64,000 nucleotides of DNA from Patagioenas fasciata (Eukaryota; Chordata; Aves; Columbiformes; Columbidae), in contig NC_092522.1 in the NCBI RefSeq assembly GCF_037038585.1, forward strand, positions 49,327,661 through 49,391,660, written 5' to 3'. The notes beneath the pieces are model-generated. The model was given only the letters and a program-made list of their open reading frames with translations, ran no database searches and was not told where the DNA came from. Of the stretch, positions 51,304 to 64,000 are shown one piece after another; position 1 is the first letter of the stretch; each line of letters begins with the position of its first letter. The position numbers were made by a program, and so were the translations under genes.

Positions 51304-52549
51304 ACTGCAAAAAGTAAAAGGTGGCATTTCCCTTGTTCCCCTGATATCCCACTATCACAATGACAGTGATATGTTATCAGGCACCAAAAGCTATGTGCCT
51401 TCTTCTCTCAGGGCACTTGTATGAAAAGTTGGCCTAAGGGACTTAATCGGTGAATTTCCTGACTTGCTTTGTGGTTTTCATTCCTGATTTTAATTCTATG
51501 TTAAAATAAATGTTTCTCATTTATTGTTAATTCTCTGGATTATTTCTGATCCCACTAGATTAATTCCAGCTTCCTATCACTTGAGAGCTGATTTGGATGC
51601 ACCAAATTATGTTCTGTCCATTCTGGCAGCTGTCCAAGTTAGCCAGTACTCCTAAATTACTGCTAGCTATGTGCATCTCTCAAAGAACAAATGGAAACAT
51701 AACTCTCATATGTCAATTAACGCCTTATATCTTTCCATCTCCCCTCCCCCCACCTTGATTGATAGGATTTTTTTTTTCTTTTCTTTGTTTTGCTCATGAA
51801 GGCCACTAGATTTACAGTTCTTGAAGTCAAAGTCCTTTACTTACAGATCAAGCACAGCAGAGAGCAGCAGTTTTCAGATTATCTTGCCCATTCATCTCAG
51901 TCCTGGAAAAGGCCAATTTACGAAATGAGAATTGGACATTCTCTGTGTCTGTTTCATCTTTTGCTGAAACCAGGGAACAAATTACTGGCTATTTCAGGGT
52001 CTAAGGGTGCCAGAATGAAGACGTGGCCTTAAAAAAAAAAAGCAGATTTCAGCAAATTCAGGGAACAGTAATGCAGAGTCTCTTGGGAAGAAATTCTAAG
52101 TGAAGGAATATAGACAGCTGGTGGCTATATTACAAGCAAATCAGCAGCTTGTGTCAGTGCAGACAAGCAATAGAGTTTACAGTAAACTTTATATAGCTGC
52201 ATCAGGAGCACTTTATTACTTGAAATCCAAAAAAAAAAAGGGTCTTGCAAAGAGTAAAAACAAGGCAACAAGGCAACATAAGCAGTTCTTCTGAATGCAT
52301 GAGGAGCAGGAATAAGGCAAATGGAGTTGTTACTTCACTGAATGGACACAGAGGACAAATAAAGCATGACAAAGAGGTATTTGAAGTATCCAATGCTTTT
52401 TTGGGTGAATCTTCATTAGAAAAGAAATTACTGTGAAGTTGCATTCAAGTGGTTGAGAAAATGTACTGCCTGGTTTGCAATGGTCTCTTGTCAAAACTAG
52501 AAGGCATTTGACATTGGATTCTACAGAGGAATTTTTTCCTCGGGACTAT
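51304..52549. other. Intergenic sequence without recognised gene
   Basis: Nothing supported. T-rich stretch at about 51766-51788 and two A-runs at about 52030-52040 and 52229-52239. Confidence 0.5.
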
Positions 52550-53090
52550 TTCTGTTCACTGTCTTCATTATCAGGGTGGATGATGGAAAAGTATTCATGT
52601 ACAGCAGACATCAAGCTGGGAAGGAGCTATAATGAGTTTGGAGGACATAATCAGAAAAAGAGTGATCTCGATGAGCTGGAGAAATGGTCTGGACCCAGTG
52701 AGATGGAATTATTTTGAGACAAGTTGGAAATATTACACATACAAATCAAATGCATAAAAACAGATTGCACAATAAGTGCTGAGACAGCAGCACTGAAGAA
52801 TGGGAGCTGGGGTTTTGGCGTACCGCAAACTGAGCAAGCCAATAATGTGTTGGTGTTTTGAAAAAGGTGAATCTTTGGGTAGGAGGTGATAGCAGGCAGG
52901 CAGTATGAGAGCTACTTATGCCACTCTACCCAGTGCTGCTGAGATCCCACCTGGTGCAATGTGTCCAGATTTGGATATCATGTCAGAGACAATCTGGGCA
53001 AAGAAGCAAAAATAGGAGAAGTTTCAGAAGGCATGGGTTAAGTGGGACTTTGGTTTTGTCTGGAAAGCAGATGACTGAGGGAAATCACAA
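52550..53090 (+). mobile_element. Strongly decayed CR1 LINE, ORF2 region
   Basis: Words of CR1 ORF2 can be followed in order: TCTTCATTATCAGGGTGGATGATGG, CAGACATCAAGCTGGGAAGG (the position of the FADDTKL box in active CR1), GATGAGCTGGAGAAATGG, then CTGCTGAGATCCCACCTGG and GTGTCCAGATTTGG (the SALVRPHLEYCVQFW region). Frames are broken throughout. The copy is older than the others in the window. Similarity may continue weakly to about 53310 (GGAATCACCTCCACTGAAAG). Confidence 0.8.
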
Positions 53091-56000
53091 ACCTTTTAAT
53101 ACATAGAGAACTGGGTTTTACTTTCCTCCCCATCTCCTACAGTTAGGATGAAAAAGAATTGGTTTTATATATAGCGATGTACCCTTAGATTATAACAAAT
53201 GTAACAAAAGCCTGTAGGAGAGCTGTGAGCCCTGAAGGTGGGTGGGAGGAAGGATATTGAGGAATCACCTCCACTGAAAGCTTTCCAGAGCAGGTGAGAG
53301 GGCTGAGGGGATAGACTCAAACATCTTTCAATATGCGGCTCATCTCTTTTTCAAGCCAGGCTATGGCACTGGGGAGACATTTTGGGAGACAATATAGTCC
53401 ATTCCTCCTCCCCAAAGCACAGTTAACTACAAAGCATTATTGTGTTTCAGGAAACAAGATGATGGTGCTTAAAATAACCCCACAAAACAGGAATCAATAC
53501 TTCTAATTTCTGCTGTGCCACAGCAGAGTCCCAAGCTCCATCTGTCCCTGGCAGAGGTGGCAGTGGCAGCCCTGTGCTGTGAAAGGGACTGTGGGGTTAT
53601 GTGCAATATATTTTACAATCATCAGATGCTCTGCAGGTCACTGCTTTGCTCATACTAACCTGCCCGTAAGGAGTTACATCCAGTGGAGGAAGAATTGTGC
53701 TGGGAGGAAACTGCATCGAAGGTGAAGCTGTTTGCAGGGTCAAGGTAGTGACTTCTCTGGCTTCCCAGCCTCCTTTCCCATAAGGCTGGATACCTGGGCT
53801 TTGGGTTGGAAAGAAGTTGATCTTGGAAAAGAAGAGGGTGCGAGTGACTCGTTTGCTTCTGGAGACAACCCCGGTCTGACTAGCACCAGGGGTGGTGTTT
53901 CACACAGGGAGAGCCCAGGTGGATTTTGTCAGAGGGGATGGTGAATGAGAGGGCCAGAGTTTATTTGCTATGAGATGTAAACTGTTATCTTTTGAGGCTG
54001 GGAACAGTCCCGCAGTCTCTACAAACCCAGGTGCAGCCAGAGCTCTGACCTCGTGTGAAAGCTGCTGCACTGCAGCAGGTGTGGCATGGGCACCGGGAGG
54101 CTCAGTGGGACATGTGAACACCTCCCCCTCTGCAGAGGATGGGAAGCTGGCCCCAGCCCTATGTCTCAGTTGCACCTTTTCCTCATAGTCTGTGTTTAAA
54201 ATAAAAATAGACTTTCTCTGTCGTAAGGTGCTGGGAAGTATGTCACCCCAGGATCAAGTATTCACATAGGATTAAAGCTGCAGAGCTGCTCTCACTTTTT
54301 TTGAGCTCTGGAGGAGAAAGGAGTCCCGGGAAAACTTGAGCCTGAGTTTTGAGCTTGAAAAAATGAGTTTTGCAATCTCTCCGCACCTTCCTGGAGAGAT
54401 AATAAATCCCATAAAATAATTATTGCTTTTGAAGGCAGTTCGACTTTTCTCCCATGCTTGAAAAGCTGCTTCCCCCAGCTTTGTGTACAGGCACCAACTG
54501 GCTCTTCTCCAAGTAATACTTGATGAAGAAATGCCTGCTGGTGTACCTGCTGCAAACTATTTACATGTCGCTCTCTTTGGCAATAAATTAGCTCTGCAGA
54601 GGAGGTCTGAGCAACAGTTGTTCTGAGCAGGGAGAAAGTCTGGATTCTGTGACAGTGTTTAAACAGCCAGCCCTTATCATCATGAATATGAGAGAGCAGG
54701 GAGCTTGTTGATGCAAACTAACGTCAAGTGAACTGTGGTTGCCAGCAGAGCAGCTTCCTATGTGAAACCCCTGATTCCCTTCTTCTTGATGAGGCCATGG
54801 CAGAGCCAAGTCAAGGGCAGAGCTTTTTCTTTTTTTTTTTTCCCAAACCAACTATTAATGGAATAACTGATTTTGCAGACCTGTCTTTCACATCTCACTC
54901 ACTTTATATGCAGTCTAATTAATTCTGTCGGGGAAAATAATTGGCTCAGATCAGGTCGATCTGACTGAAGTTCTAAATAACTTTGGTTGAGTGGTATTTA
55001 TATTGCGGCAACTAGTCTTGGGTGAAACACTCATACATGCAGAATACTAAGCCTGTGCTAACTTGGCACAAAAATAGCGTTGTGGTCCATCAAGTGACAT
55101 TAAGTCCCATCTATAAAAAGCTGTACAGCTGCCTCTGAAATGCAGCTATCTTGGGAGAGGGGGAGGGGAACGGACCAACCTGTGTTGGTGCTGAGCAGTG
55201 GGCAGCGCGGATACACTACCCATCGGTGGGAGGGTAGAGTGAAATGCTTCTCAGCTGTGGATGAGCGATAGGAGTGACCCTGTGGGGACACAGTGGGACA
55301 CAGGAGCTGGTGAGGAAAGATTTTGAGGATGCACTTATGTCAGGAGAGTGTAGAGGCAAAGAGCAGTCACTGGTGGGGAGGGACAAGCGTTTCAGACAGG
55401 GCTGGAAGATCTGGCGTGTGGGAGCAGACAGGGGAATGGGGAATCACAGACAAATAAAAGGCTGGTGTAGCTGTAAACTGTGACTGTACTCACCTGAGGG
55501 ACAGGCCTGGTCAGAGAGGATGGGCCTGAGCACTAGCAGGGGAGATGTACAGCTGGGCTGCCATGGACAATATGTGAATACAATTCGCTAACTGTAATGC
55601 GGGGTGGGATGTTCCCATCTGCTTTTTTTTAAATGCACGAGCATCTTCATTTAAGAAACACACAGATGGAGGGCAGGTGTTGCTGTGCTGAAGGTCAAAG
55701 CTACACTAAAAGTACCTTTAGTTTTATTCATGCTGCAGTTTCTCTGTGAACATTTGGGCCAGTGCTTCTCTCCCCCTCCACCCAACAAATTTTAGATCTG
55801 CAGCCAGATCCTCACTCTCCAACTCAGCTTTCATCTCCGCTTGCAACAGCATCAGCCCACTCTCTTGGATCCTAGAAAAGGAAACTCATCTTTCCATCTG
55901 GTCCTCTTCATCTCCTTGTTGAATAGGTAGCATTTGCCTAAGATAGCTCACCCCATACTGAAGAACAACATGTTTCGTGCTGCACTGAGTGCCACAGAAG

Positions 56001-59000
56001 CCTTCTTTCTGTAAGCAAATTGTGGAAACTGGCTCTCCTGCTGCAAACCTCCTCTACTAGCCTGTGTTTGGCTGCTGGTCTCTCTGGGGGAAGCCTGGGT
56101 AAATGAACAAGTGTGAAGAACAGTGTCACAGCCTTCTGCACTTCCTTTCTCCCCAGTGATAAAAATAACATCTCATTTGTAAATAAACTATCTCCTAGTC
56201 TATTTTTGTAGTGCTTTTGAGATGTGCTGGATTAACGAGTTCACATCCTGACTTCCTCCTCAACTGCAGCTCACGTCCAACCCAGGCAGTGGTTGTGTTT
56301 GCTGTGTCAAATCACAGCATGCCATCGATGTCTTTCCATACTGCTCTGGAGGATCCACCCTTGCAGAGGAGAGCAGTTTCCATTCCAGCTGAGTTTCTGA
56401 TTTCTCTCCTGGGATTACCAACATGACATGCACACTGGCAGTTTATGATCATTGTAATGAGGACACCAATCTGCAAGAGCTACCAGCTCAACTGCAGGTA
56501 GTAACTAAAAGGTGCAGAGCACTCAAGCAAGTGTCACTGTCACACTCACTCTCCTGCTCCATTCAGGGCCAAAACCTGCTTGCTGACTGACAGACTTTGC
56601 CAACACCATCACAATACTGGCTATTGCTAAAGATTCTTATCTCCTTTCACAGCCCTACAACACAGCATGCTGATGTGAATGTGTCTTTCAACCAGCTCTT
56701 GTGTTGACCCTGCATTTGAATTCCCACAGGAGTCAATAGCCCTGAAATGAACTGGCAAACAGAAATATGGGGGTGTGGGAGTTCTTAACATCTATCCCAT
56801 AAACTACTCAACTGGGCTGCTGTTCTCCAGATCTCCTTAATGTACTTGCTGAATGAGGTCGAGCTGTGAGGCAGCATGGAGAAAGGCTACTCACCCCAGA
56901 ATCCTCCTCATCCCACTGCTCTGGACAGCTGGAGCAGAGCTCACCTGCGGTCAGGTCACAGATTTTGGGTATGGTCCTAAAGCAGGACCAGCTGGATGAA
57001 ATCCTATGGCCAGTGTTATGAATGAAATCAGGCACCTTCTGCCTTTAAATCTGTGAGTTCAGCAAAATAACCCAGCATTAGATAATATTCAGTCCGAGGA
57101 AATTTCCGTGGGAGTGTTACCTATTTCTTACTTTACCTTAAGGTATTTTCCCCTATCCCTCCCTGCCCACACTGAAAGATTTATTTGGTTTCCTCTCTCT
57201 TCAGGCTCAATCCAATTAAACAACAACAAAAGATTGCTTTATTCATGTGAGTGTTCTGTGAACTTTATTCAGGAAAAATGCTGAATATACTAAAAGTAAA
57301 GAACAATTTTTATGTGACTAGATTTTTTTTTCTTAGCTTTTTTTTTTCTTTCTTGCTCAGCAAAGCTCTTTTTCTGTTAAGTAAAGAAATAGCTGAAACC
57401 CCACACTGCAATGTACAAAGTCAGACTTCAATAAAATGGCAAAAACATGAAATGCTATTTTATTGGTCACTGAATTACTTTTTCACATTGGGAGCATTTC
57501 CATACTAGCGATTAATAAAATAAAGTCTTAATCCTCTGAATGTAAGAGGATTTTAAAATGGCAAAATTAAGCTCTTGGAATATAAGAATAGTTAGACTTA
57601 GGAGTGTCTGGGCAATGTTCATTTGATTCCATTTCCATATGTATTATGATACCATCTTTCATCTTGAACCTACATACTTGCATACTAATTTTTCCCTGGG
57701 AACCTCTCCTACATTCACCGTCCAAAATAAATTGTGATCTCATGATCAGCTATTTCATACTTTTCATCATTTCTCTTCATTATTCAGAGTGCGCCTTATG
57801 CCTTATTTACAATCTGTGATTCAAACTGTGCTGTGGAGGAAATGGACGGCAATTTCCTGATTAGCTTTCCTGCCTAACCTCTTGGGGAATCATCCAAGTG
57901 CTTCCCAAGTCTCCATGAATTTGTCTAGACAGCTTCTGTGTGAGGGCTGCAGGGCTGCTGGAGGCAGGGCTCTCAGACCAGGACCTGGGAAACTGGAACA
58001 GTGAGAACGAGCATTTGCACATCAGTGTGGTGAAGAAGGAGAAATGAGACACGGGTTAGTCACGGTTCTGTGAACTTCAAGTTCACCCCAAATCCATCCC
58101 ATTCCGACATGCTGGCAGCCACTGCCCAGGCCAGGCTGCAAGTGCTGAGGCCAACCAAACAAAGTCTTCTCTGGCGTGGGATCACCAGAACGGGAGACTT
58201 CTCACCAGGACTAAATGCTGGGTGAATATAAAGAGCAGGAGTCACTTGCTACCAGTTTCTGACGTAAGGCTGAAAAGGGCAAGTGGGGATTTTCCCCTTG
58301 CAGGAGAGTGAGCACCTGGCCCCTTCAGCTCTTCTGAAATGTCCATCCCTTCCCTCTCCAAACCTGACTGCATTTTTTCTGATGTGTTTTGTAGTTGTCC
58401 TGCTCAGGGGTGCTGGGAGGTGTGAGTGTGGGTACACCAATCTGCTCAAAAAAGCAGGGATTAGCAGGGAGGTTTCTCAACGTTTACACTGCTCACGCCG
58501 CTCATAATTGCATCACGTACTTTGACATCTCCAGAGGGTATAACTCTGGGTTTTCCATTCTCCAACAAGACTCTTTCTCAATTAAAAAGCAATCGCATTT
58601 TCTTAAGAGGAAAGAAAAGTAGCTCTAAGAACTAATATTAGCAGAGCCACGGGTGGATTACAGATATAAATAGGATGGAATTGAATGTTTGGTATGGGAG
58701 GAAACTTTTGATGTGAATTTATGGACTTGTGGTTTTGTTTGTGTACTGGGCAAGCTCGGTGTACGTATACATATGTATATGTTTTAGGTGTGGTTCAGGT
58801 AGTAAACTCTTTAAGAGATAACAGAATGTGGTTATTCCTGCTTTTATAATTTTCTGGCCTTACTACTCTATTCGGGACCTGGAACTTGCAAATATGTTAA
58901 AAATGGAACCTTAGCCAGTAATCTGTCAAACAACTGTATTTCAGCAAAACTTAGCGTCATGCCTGGATGACTGTGTGCCAGAGCTAAGCTCCACACCATT

Positions 59001-59689
59001 GAAATAGCATGGCAGAAAATAGCATACTGAACCACGCAAAGGTATGGATCAATGAAGCCATTAACAAAGTGACCTTATGGGTAGGGGATACAATGCAGAG
59101 GCCCAGTGAAATGAAGCCCAAGAGTCTTCTTTAAGAGCAGGCTATACCATAACGACTGGTAATGCGGAGAGTGGCAAGATATTAAAAAGGCCCTTTGCGG
59201 CAACCCCCCTAAAATTGAATTTCCAGGAACAAAACAACTTTTTGCTCTCTCTTGTGCCAAAGCTGGTTTGATCTGACACATTGGCAGTGTCAGGAGGCTG
59301 ATTTCAGGAAGGCATCCCTGTTGTTGTCACCATTGGCACGGGTCTCTAGAGAGGACCTGCAACTGTATGTGAGGCTTTATCGTCAAGCCATAAACTGCCC
59401 CCCACAGCATCACTTGGCTCTCTACTGTCACGCATAATGAATTGAATGAGCACATAAAGATTTACTGACTTGAGCATCTGTGTCCCTATTATGAATTCAC
59501 CGAATGGGGTGAGGTAGGAACCAAGTGTCTGTAAAGCAAAGTAAATAAGATAAAATAAAAAAATAATTTGCTCTAGATTCCTACAAGCCTTTGGGAAGAC
59601 AAGAGGATCACAACAGGTATTTGTTTTCCTATAGACTTCCAATCATGCTTTTGTTGCCTCGTATTACCTACACATGCACAGTGCCTGTT
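53091..59689. other. Intergenic sequence without recognised gene
   Basis: No supported gene over 6.6 kb. T-rich tracts at about 54825-54841 and 57325-57352. AT-rich blocks at 54885-55020 and 57440-57800. All open frames are below about 95 codons. Confidence 0.5.
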
Positions 59690-60170
59690 TATTTCTTTCC
59701 CATTCCGTAAAAAAGGGAAAATAAATTGGGGGGAGTCCAATTACTGAAACTTAATTAAAACAATTTTAAAATGACTTAAGCAATTATCTAACAAGTGATC
59801 TTTTTGGTAACAGCTGTACACAGGCATTTTATTAGTTAGTGAAGCCAACCCTGTTTTTTAATGTAAACAGACTAATTAATCAGTGGTTAAGTCTTGTAAT
59901 GACCAGCTCTGGCATTTCATTATTGCTGCTGTCATGAAGCATAATAGCTTATTTCCCAGGGTTATTATGCAAATTGCCAACAGTGGCCACTCTGTGGGAA
60001 GTTTAAAGCACTTTCCGTGATTATCTCTCATTTTCACATTCTCATGACTTTTAGGAGCACACACTTTTCCTGGTGTGAAAACTTTCATGCAGCTTTTCAG
60101 CTCAGTACCAAATTTCTGGAAAGGCATGAGTACAACATCCCAATTCTCCCGGGTTTTCATTGCTAGAGTG
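59690..60170. other. Candidate conserved regulatory element with FOX, homeodomain and octamer words
   Basis: AT-rich, non-repetitive block. Within about 115 bases it holds TGTAAACA (FOX consensus, 59862-59869), ACTAATTAAT (homeodomain-type, 59871-59880) and a perfect octamer ATGCAAAT (POU, 59967-59974). TTAATTAAAA and AGCAATTATC words lie upstream (59750-59790). It has no mobile-element similarity. Clustered perfect sites are suggestive of an enhancer but not proof. Confidence 0.4.
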
Positions 60171-63100
60171 GAAAGGAGGAGGAAAAATGTATATTTCCCA
60201 CATTAGAACCCACTCTGTGCATGACTTTTTGAATAGGGCTGTGGAAAAGACGAACTGAGATCTGCAATAGACGGATGCTGGAGATATTTAAGCATTTGAC
60301 ACAGTTTGGTAGTGAGATCCTGTGCATCCAGCAAAGATAGACAGACCTCAGCAGAGGAGACCTAAGAACAGAAGTACAGGCAGACAGGAAAAAAAGCTCA
60401 GTGTGGGACTAACAGGAGAAGGCAAGGAATCTGGAGTCCTCAGAGCCCACAAACAGTGGACTAAGAGCTGCTTGTGGTTAGAAGAAAGGGAGAGGAAATA
60501 ACCGCAGAGATGACCTAGTCTTTGCTTTAAGCTTGGCCTTTCAAATGCTTTGGGACAATGACTGAGATAAGAGTAGTACATTGGATAATAACACTTAAAA
60601 GGAGGCACAGGCATTAAGTAAGACATAAAAATCTCCGAGATTAACATGCATATCTGGAACATGTGCCTGTGGACATGGCAAGCACACATGGGCCGGTGGG
60701 TGGATACATGTATGTGTACAGCCAGCCTGTAAATCACCTCCCTGCTCCTCCTGCTCACTCCCAGGAATTGCCCCCCAGTACTGAATACTGAACCAGTGTG
60801 AACTGTACATATAGGAAGGAGCCCCAGGGCCACTCCTTCTGCTTCCCTGCCATTACCCAGCCCTGTGTACCTTACAGAGTTAAAGACTTTTTAACAGATT
60901 TAATAAACCTGAACTGTCCAGCAACAGCTGCCAAATTTGATTGTCTCACTGGAGCAGACAATAAATAGGTTTGTGTAAACACAGTGGGAAGGAGAGCAGA
61001 GAGAGCAGAGAAGCCTTTAGAGAAAAGGCCAGCATGAAGCAATTGCAGGCAGCAGTCAGTAGGGCAGTGAAAGCTAATAAAACCTTGATGTACAAACCAT
61101 GCTAACTAAAGAACAGGTCTCATCTTTGTATGTCCCATCTCCTTGGCCTTCACGCAACAGCTGGTGGGAATATCTTCATTGTTTTTGTAGATAAACAGAT
61201 CACCAGTAAGCTATACCTAAGCATCTCTGTCAGCCCACTGAAGTGCAACAAGCCTTCAAAATCCCTAAAACGAAGCCATGAACTTCTACAAGTTTTCAAA
61301 CCGCCAGCTCTCCCCAGCCTTGTGGTAGAGAAAAGGCTCAGGGCTGGCTTTGGAGGTCAGAGTCAGCACAGGGGGAAGGGAGGGGAGGATGGAGGAAGGG
61401 AGAGGTGGAATTTTTCTAGAGCCTGTTTCTGGATTATTAGACAACCCATGTTAACCTCATGAATGTAAAGGGAGAACAAATAGGTGTTGCTATAATAGAC
61501 CTAGACTAGACACAAACCTGAATTTCTGCCTGCCCTAACCAACCCCTGGCCAGTTCCTAGGATGAAGGGACTCAGTCCTGTCTCCCCATCTCACAGCTGC
61601 CCCCACGTCTGCAGTGCTCTGTGAGGTTAGCTCAGAGGTGGCAAAAAAACAGACTGTTTTCTTAGAGGCCTCATTACACAGGTTAGTCCTGGTCATGACT
61701 AGGATTGAACCCATTTTGAGAAATATAGCACTGTTCCACCACTGCAGAAGTCAGAGCAGGCGGTTTTGAAACACTTTAAACCCTGAGCATTATTCTTGGC
61801 AAAGAAACAGTTTTTTAGTGGCTCAGCATCCAGAGCTGGGGTTAACCCAGCTTCTACTTAATTCAAACATCCAGAAGGAAGCTGAAGGGCAGCTTTGCTG
61901 GCTGGAAACACACTATGGAGGCCGTTGTTTTTGTCCTGGCTGCTCAGACCACAATAAAGCGACATATGGCCTGACAGCACGGGCATTTACTAGCCAGCAC
62001 TGCAAGCATGCAGGGGTTGTAAACAGGCTGCACACTGCCAGTAAGTGCTTTCCTTGCCTGGGAATAATTCACTGGGGTCTACGTCTGCCTTCGTGCTTTC
62101 ACCGGAGAGAACAGGAGGGACCTTGCTGGTGTCAGCAGCTTTCTGCAGGTGTAAAAGCAACCTCTTTCTGCAAGGGCAGAATGAGTCAGACACCTGCATG
62201 TTGCATCACCCGAATACCAGGAAGCAGCTGAGATGTGTGGCCTGTGTGCCACCATCCCTGAGGAGCAGAGAAATCAGCCTGCCTGCCTGCGAGGCAGGAC
62301 AGCAGGAGGTGTGCTCGAGTGGTGAGCTGGGCACTGCCTTCTGTGTGTACTTCTCAGTTATCTCAAAGATTTGATGACTCAGAAGTTTGTTTTCATGGGT
62401 AGGGAAAAAGGAAATTCTTGCATTATTTCTTGTTTGTGTACCACGGCATGTCTCCAGGAGTGCAGATGCTCTTATGGCTCTTGATACAGACAGAGCAGAG
62501 ATTAGTCTGATCCAAAGCATCACGTTTGTACTGAGCATCAGGGAGTACCACTCCCCCAGGTGCTGGCAGTGCTGAGCGGACTTGTAACTGATGTTCACAC
62601 CTCCCATCACAAAGCGCATGTCAGTAGGGCAGCTGTATATTTCCAGCAATTTAGTGTTGAACTGAAGGCACAAAACAAGCATGATTTCCACACCAGGTTG
62701 GAGATATAACAGGAAAGTCAGCTAAGAGGTGAAAAATGAAGTGGTCCCTGACACCAGCAGCTACTCCCTCCTGCCTGTCGCAGTCTTCACTGCTGCTCCC
62801 TGACATCTCTGTGTAATATAAACAGTGCTTGTTTCACAAGCTCACTGCAGGCCAAATGGCTGTTAATCGCACTTGACTGTGCTTCTGTCATCGTCCGCAG
62901 GCATTCAGCTCCTGCGCAGGCTGTTTCTGTGCTGCAACTGGAATACAGCATTGAAGTATGTGTTGCAATACTCAAACTGCTTGTAATCCAGGGTGGGCTG
63001 CAAAATCTAAGGCTGCAGAAACACAGGCTTCACCACAGGCTGTCAAAGCTTGCTGATTGTCTGAGTACTGCCCTGTGCTTTCACGTCTGACTATGACGAG

Positions 63101-64000
63101 CTTGGTTGTGTCTGCACGTATCATGTTCACACCTCTTGGCAGTCAGGTGGATGTAGCTGAGACCGCAAGCATCTGGAGGGGAACCATCTTTTTGATTCCT
63201 GGTGATGCAGTAGCTGGTGGGCTGAAGTCCTGGTTACTAGCAGGGCCCTTGAAGTTTGGCCAGGAGAGAGCACTTCCACCCCTGCCATGGCCTGGCCTTG
63301 CTGCCCAGGGTCTGACACAGCAGGTCCTCTCTGCTGGATGAGCCCTGCAGATGGAGGTGTGTGCAGCTGCACATGCTGAATGGGCAGGCAAGATGAGTCA
63401 CAAGCACGGGTTGCCAAAGCTTGGTAGTGAAGGTCTTGTTCAATAAGTGCATTGTGTGTTACATGTTCCAAAGAACAGCCACTTCTTTGCTTTTGCTGTG
63501 CCTTCCCTTTGTGGTCTGGTGCCAGGAGCATGACTTGCTGGCTTTGCGGTCTTGGAGGAGCCCCGTTCTTTCCAGGGTGGACCACTCGCAGATGTGGCTC
63601 ATCACCACCAGGGATGTCTTTCCACTGTCCTAAAAGCACGTAAATGTGTTTCATTAGCAAAAGAGGCTCTGCTTTGAAAGACATTTTTTTCTTTAACAGA
63701 AGTTCCTCTTTGTGGCTATCCTATCTTAATACTGCAGTCTTGTTTTTGGAATGTTTAACTGCAACCCAAGTGAGTTGCCCCTGCTCTTGTTTTGTCTCCC
63801 AGTATGATGTACATCCTCCCATGGATATCAGCCTGCATTAAGGGAAAGCAGTCTCTTTTTAATTCCCAGTATCTTGAGTATTTGCTGTTTCGATTACATT
63901 AACCCCTAGAAGGACCTCGCTGTGCTACCTACTGTATAAGCAAATGGCTAGGGAATTTGTTCATTTTCAAAACAAAATGCATCTTTAGACCTAGACCTGG
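60171..64000. other. Intergenic sequence to the window end, no supported gene
   Basis: Open frames are longer here than elsewhere (60348-60833 minus, 161 codons; 62206-62691 minus, 161; 61818-62231 plus, 137; 63127-63684 minus, 185), but occur on both strands, overlap each other, and show no recognised domain, splice context or coding texture. A G-rich stretch lies at 61371-61400. I saw no CR1 or LTR copy in these 3.8 kb. Confidence 0.45.

Noticed and set aside
60348..60833. 161-codon minus-strand open frame
   Set aside because: Cys/His/Leu/Ser-rich without domain, with a nested alternative frame; looks like chance.

Overview
This window is vertebrate nuclear DNA, almost certainly from a bird. 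It has split genes with GT-AG introns, no operons or Shine-Dalgarno organisation, many decayed copies of the avian/reptilian LINE CR1 (several ending in the diagnostic ATTCTRTG-type 3' tail), and a solo LTR that resembles an avian ERVL-type family. The exact species cannot be told from the sequence.

Region 1 (1-10,830, plus strand) is the 3' end of one protein-coding gene. Six consecutive exons (1354-1514, 2760-2870, 3799-4041, 5087-5177, 6579-6718, 10208-10405) join with compatible phases into an open frame of 313 codons that ends in TGA. The product is read as the C-terminal part of URB2 (Urb2/Npa2 family), a nucleolar factor of 60S ribosomal subunit assembly. All splice sites are GT-AG and no exon carries a frameshift or stop, so the gene looks functional. 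The earlier exons lie upstream of the window. A likely poly(A) signal follows at 10803.

Region 2 (about 10.8-64 kb) is intergenic. I found no further protein-coding gene, tRNA, rRNA or snRNA that I can support. The open frames here (longest 185 codons) are scattered on both strands, match no family I recognise and lie mostly in GC-richer stretches with few stop codons. What can be named is repeat debris and sequence architecture: CR1 fragments at about 10.97, 12.17, 14.11, 35.57, 44.61, 50.64, 51.03 and 52.55 kb, with one doubtful fragment at 47.86 kb. There is also a solo LTR at 40.43-41.17 kb with near-matching 5-bp flanks, an older fragment of a similar LTR at 11.83-11.98 kb, a three-unit 23-bp minisatellite at 13.49 kb, and two strong G-quadruplex motifs (11.65 and 31.21 kb). 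Several AT-rich islands (18.5, 28.5, 47.4 and 59.7-60.2 kb) contain clustered homeodomain-, FOX-, SOX- or POU-type words and are candidates for conserved non-coding elements.

In mammals URB2 is followed by a long gene-poor interval before GALNT2. The silence of the last 53 kb fits that arrangement (known synteny plus inference). I found no sign of a new multi-gene system. The most useful leads are the candidate regulatory islands and the transposable-element details.
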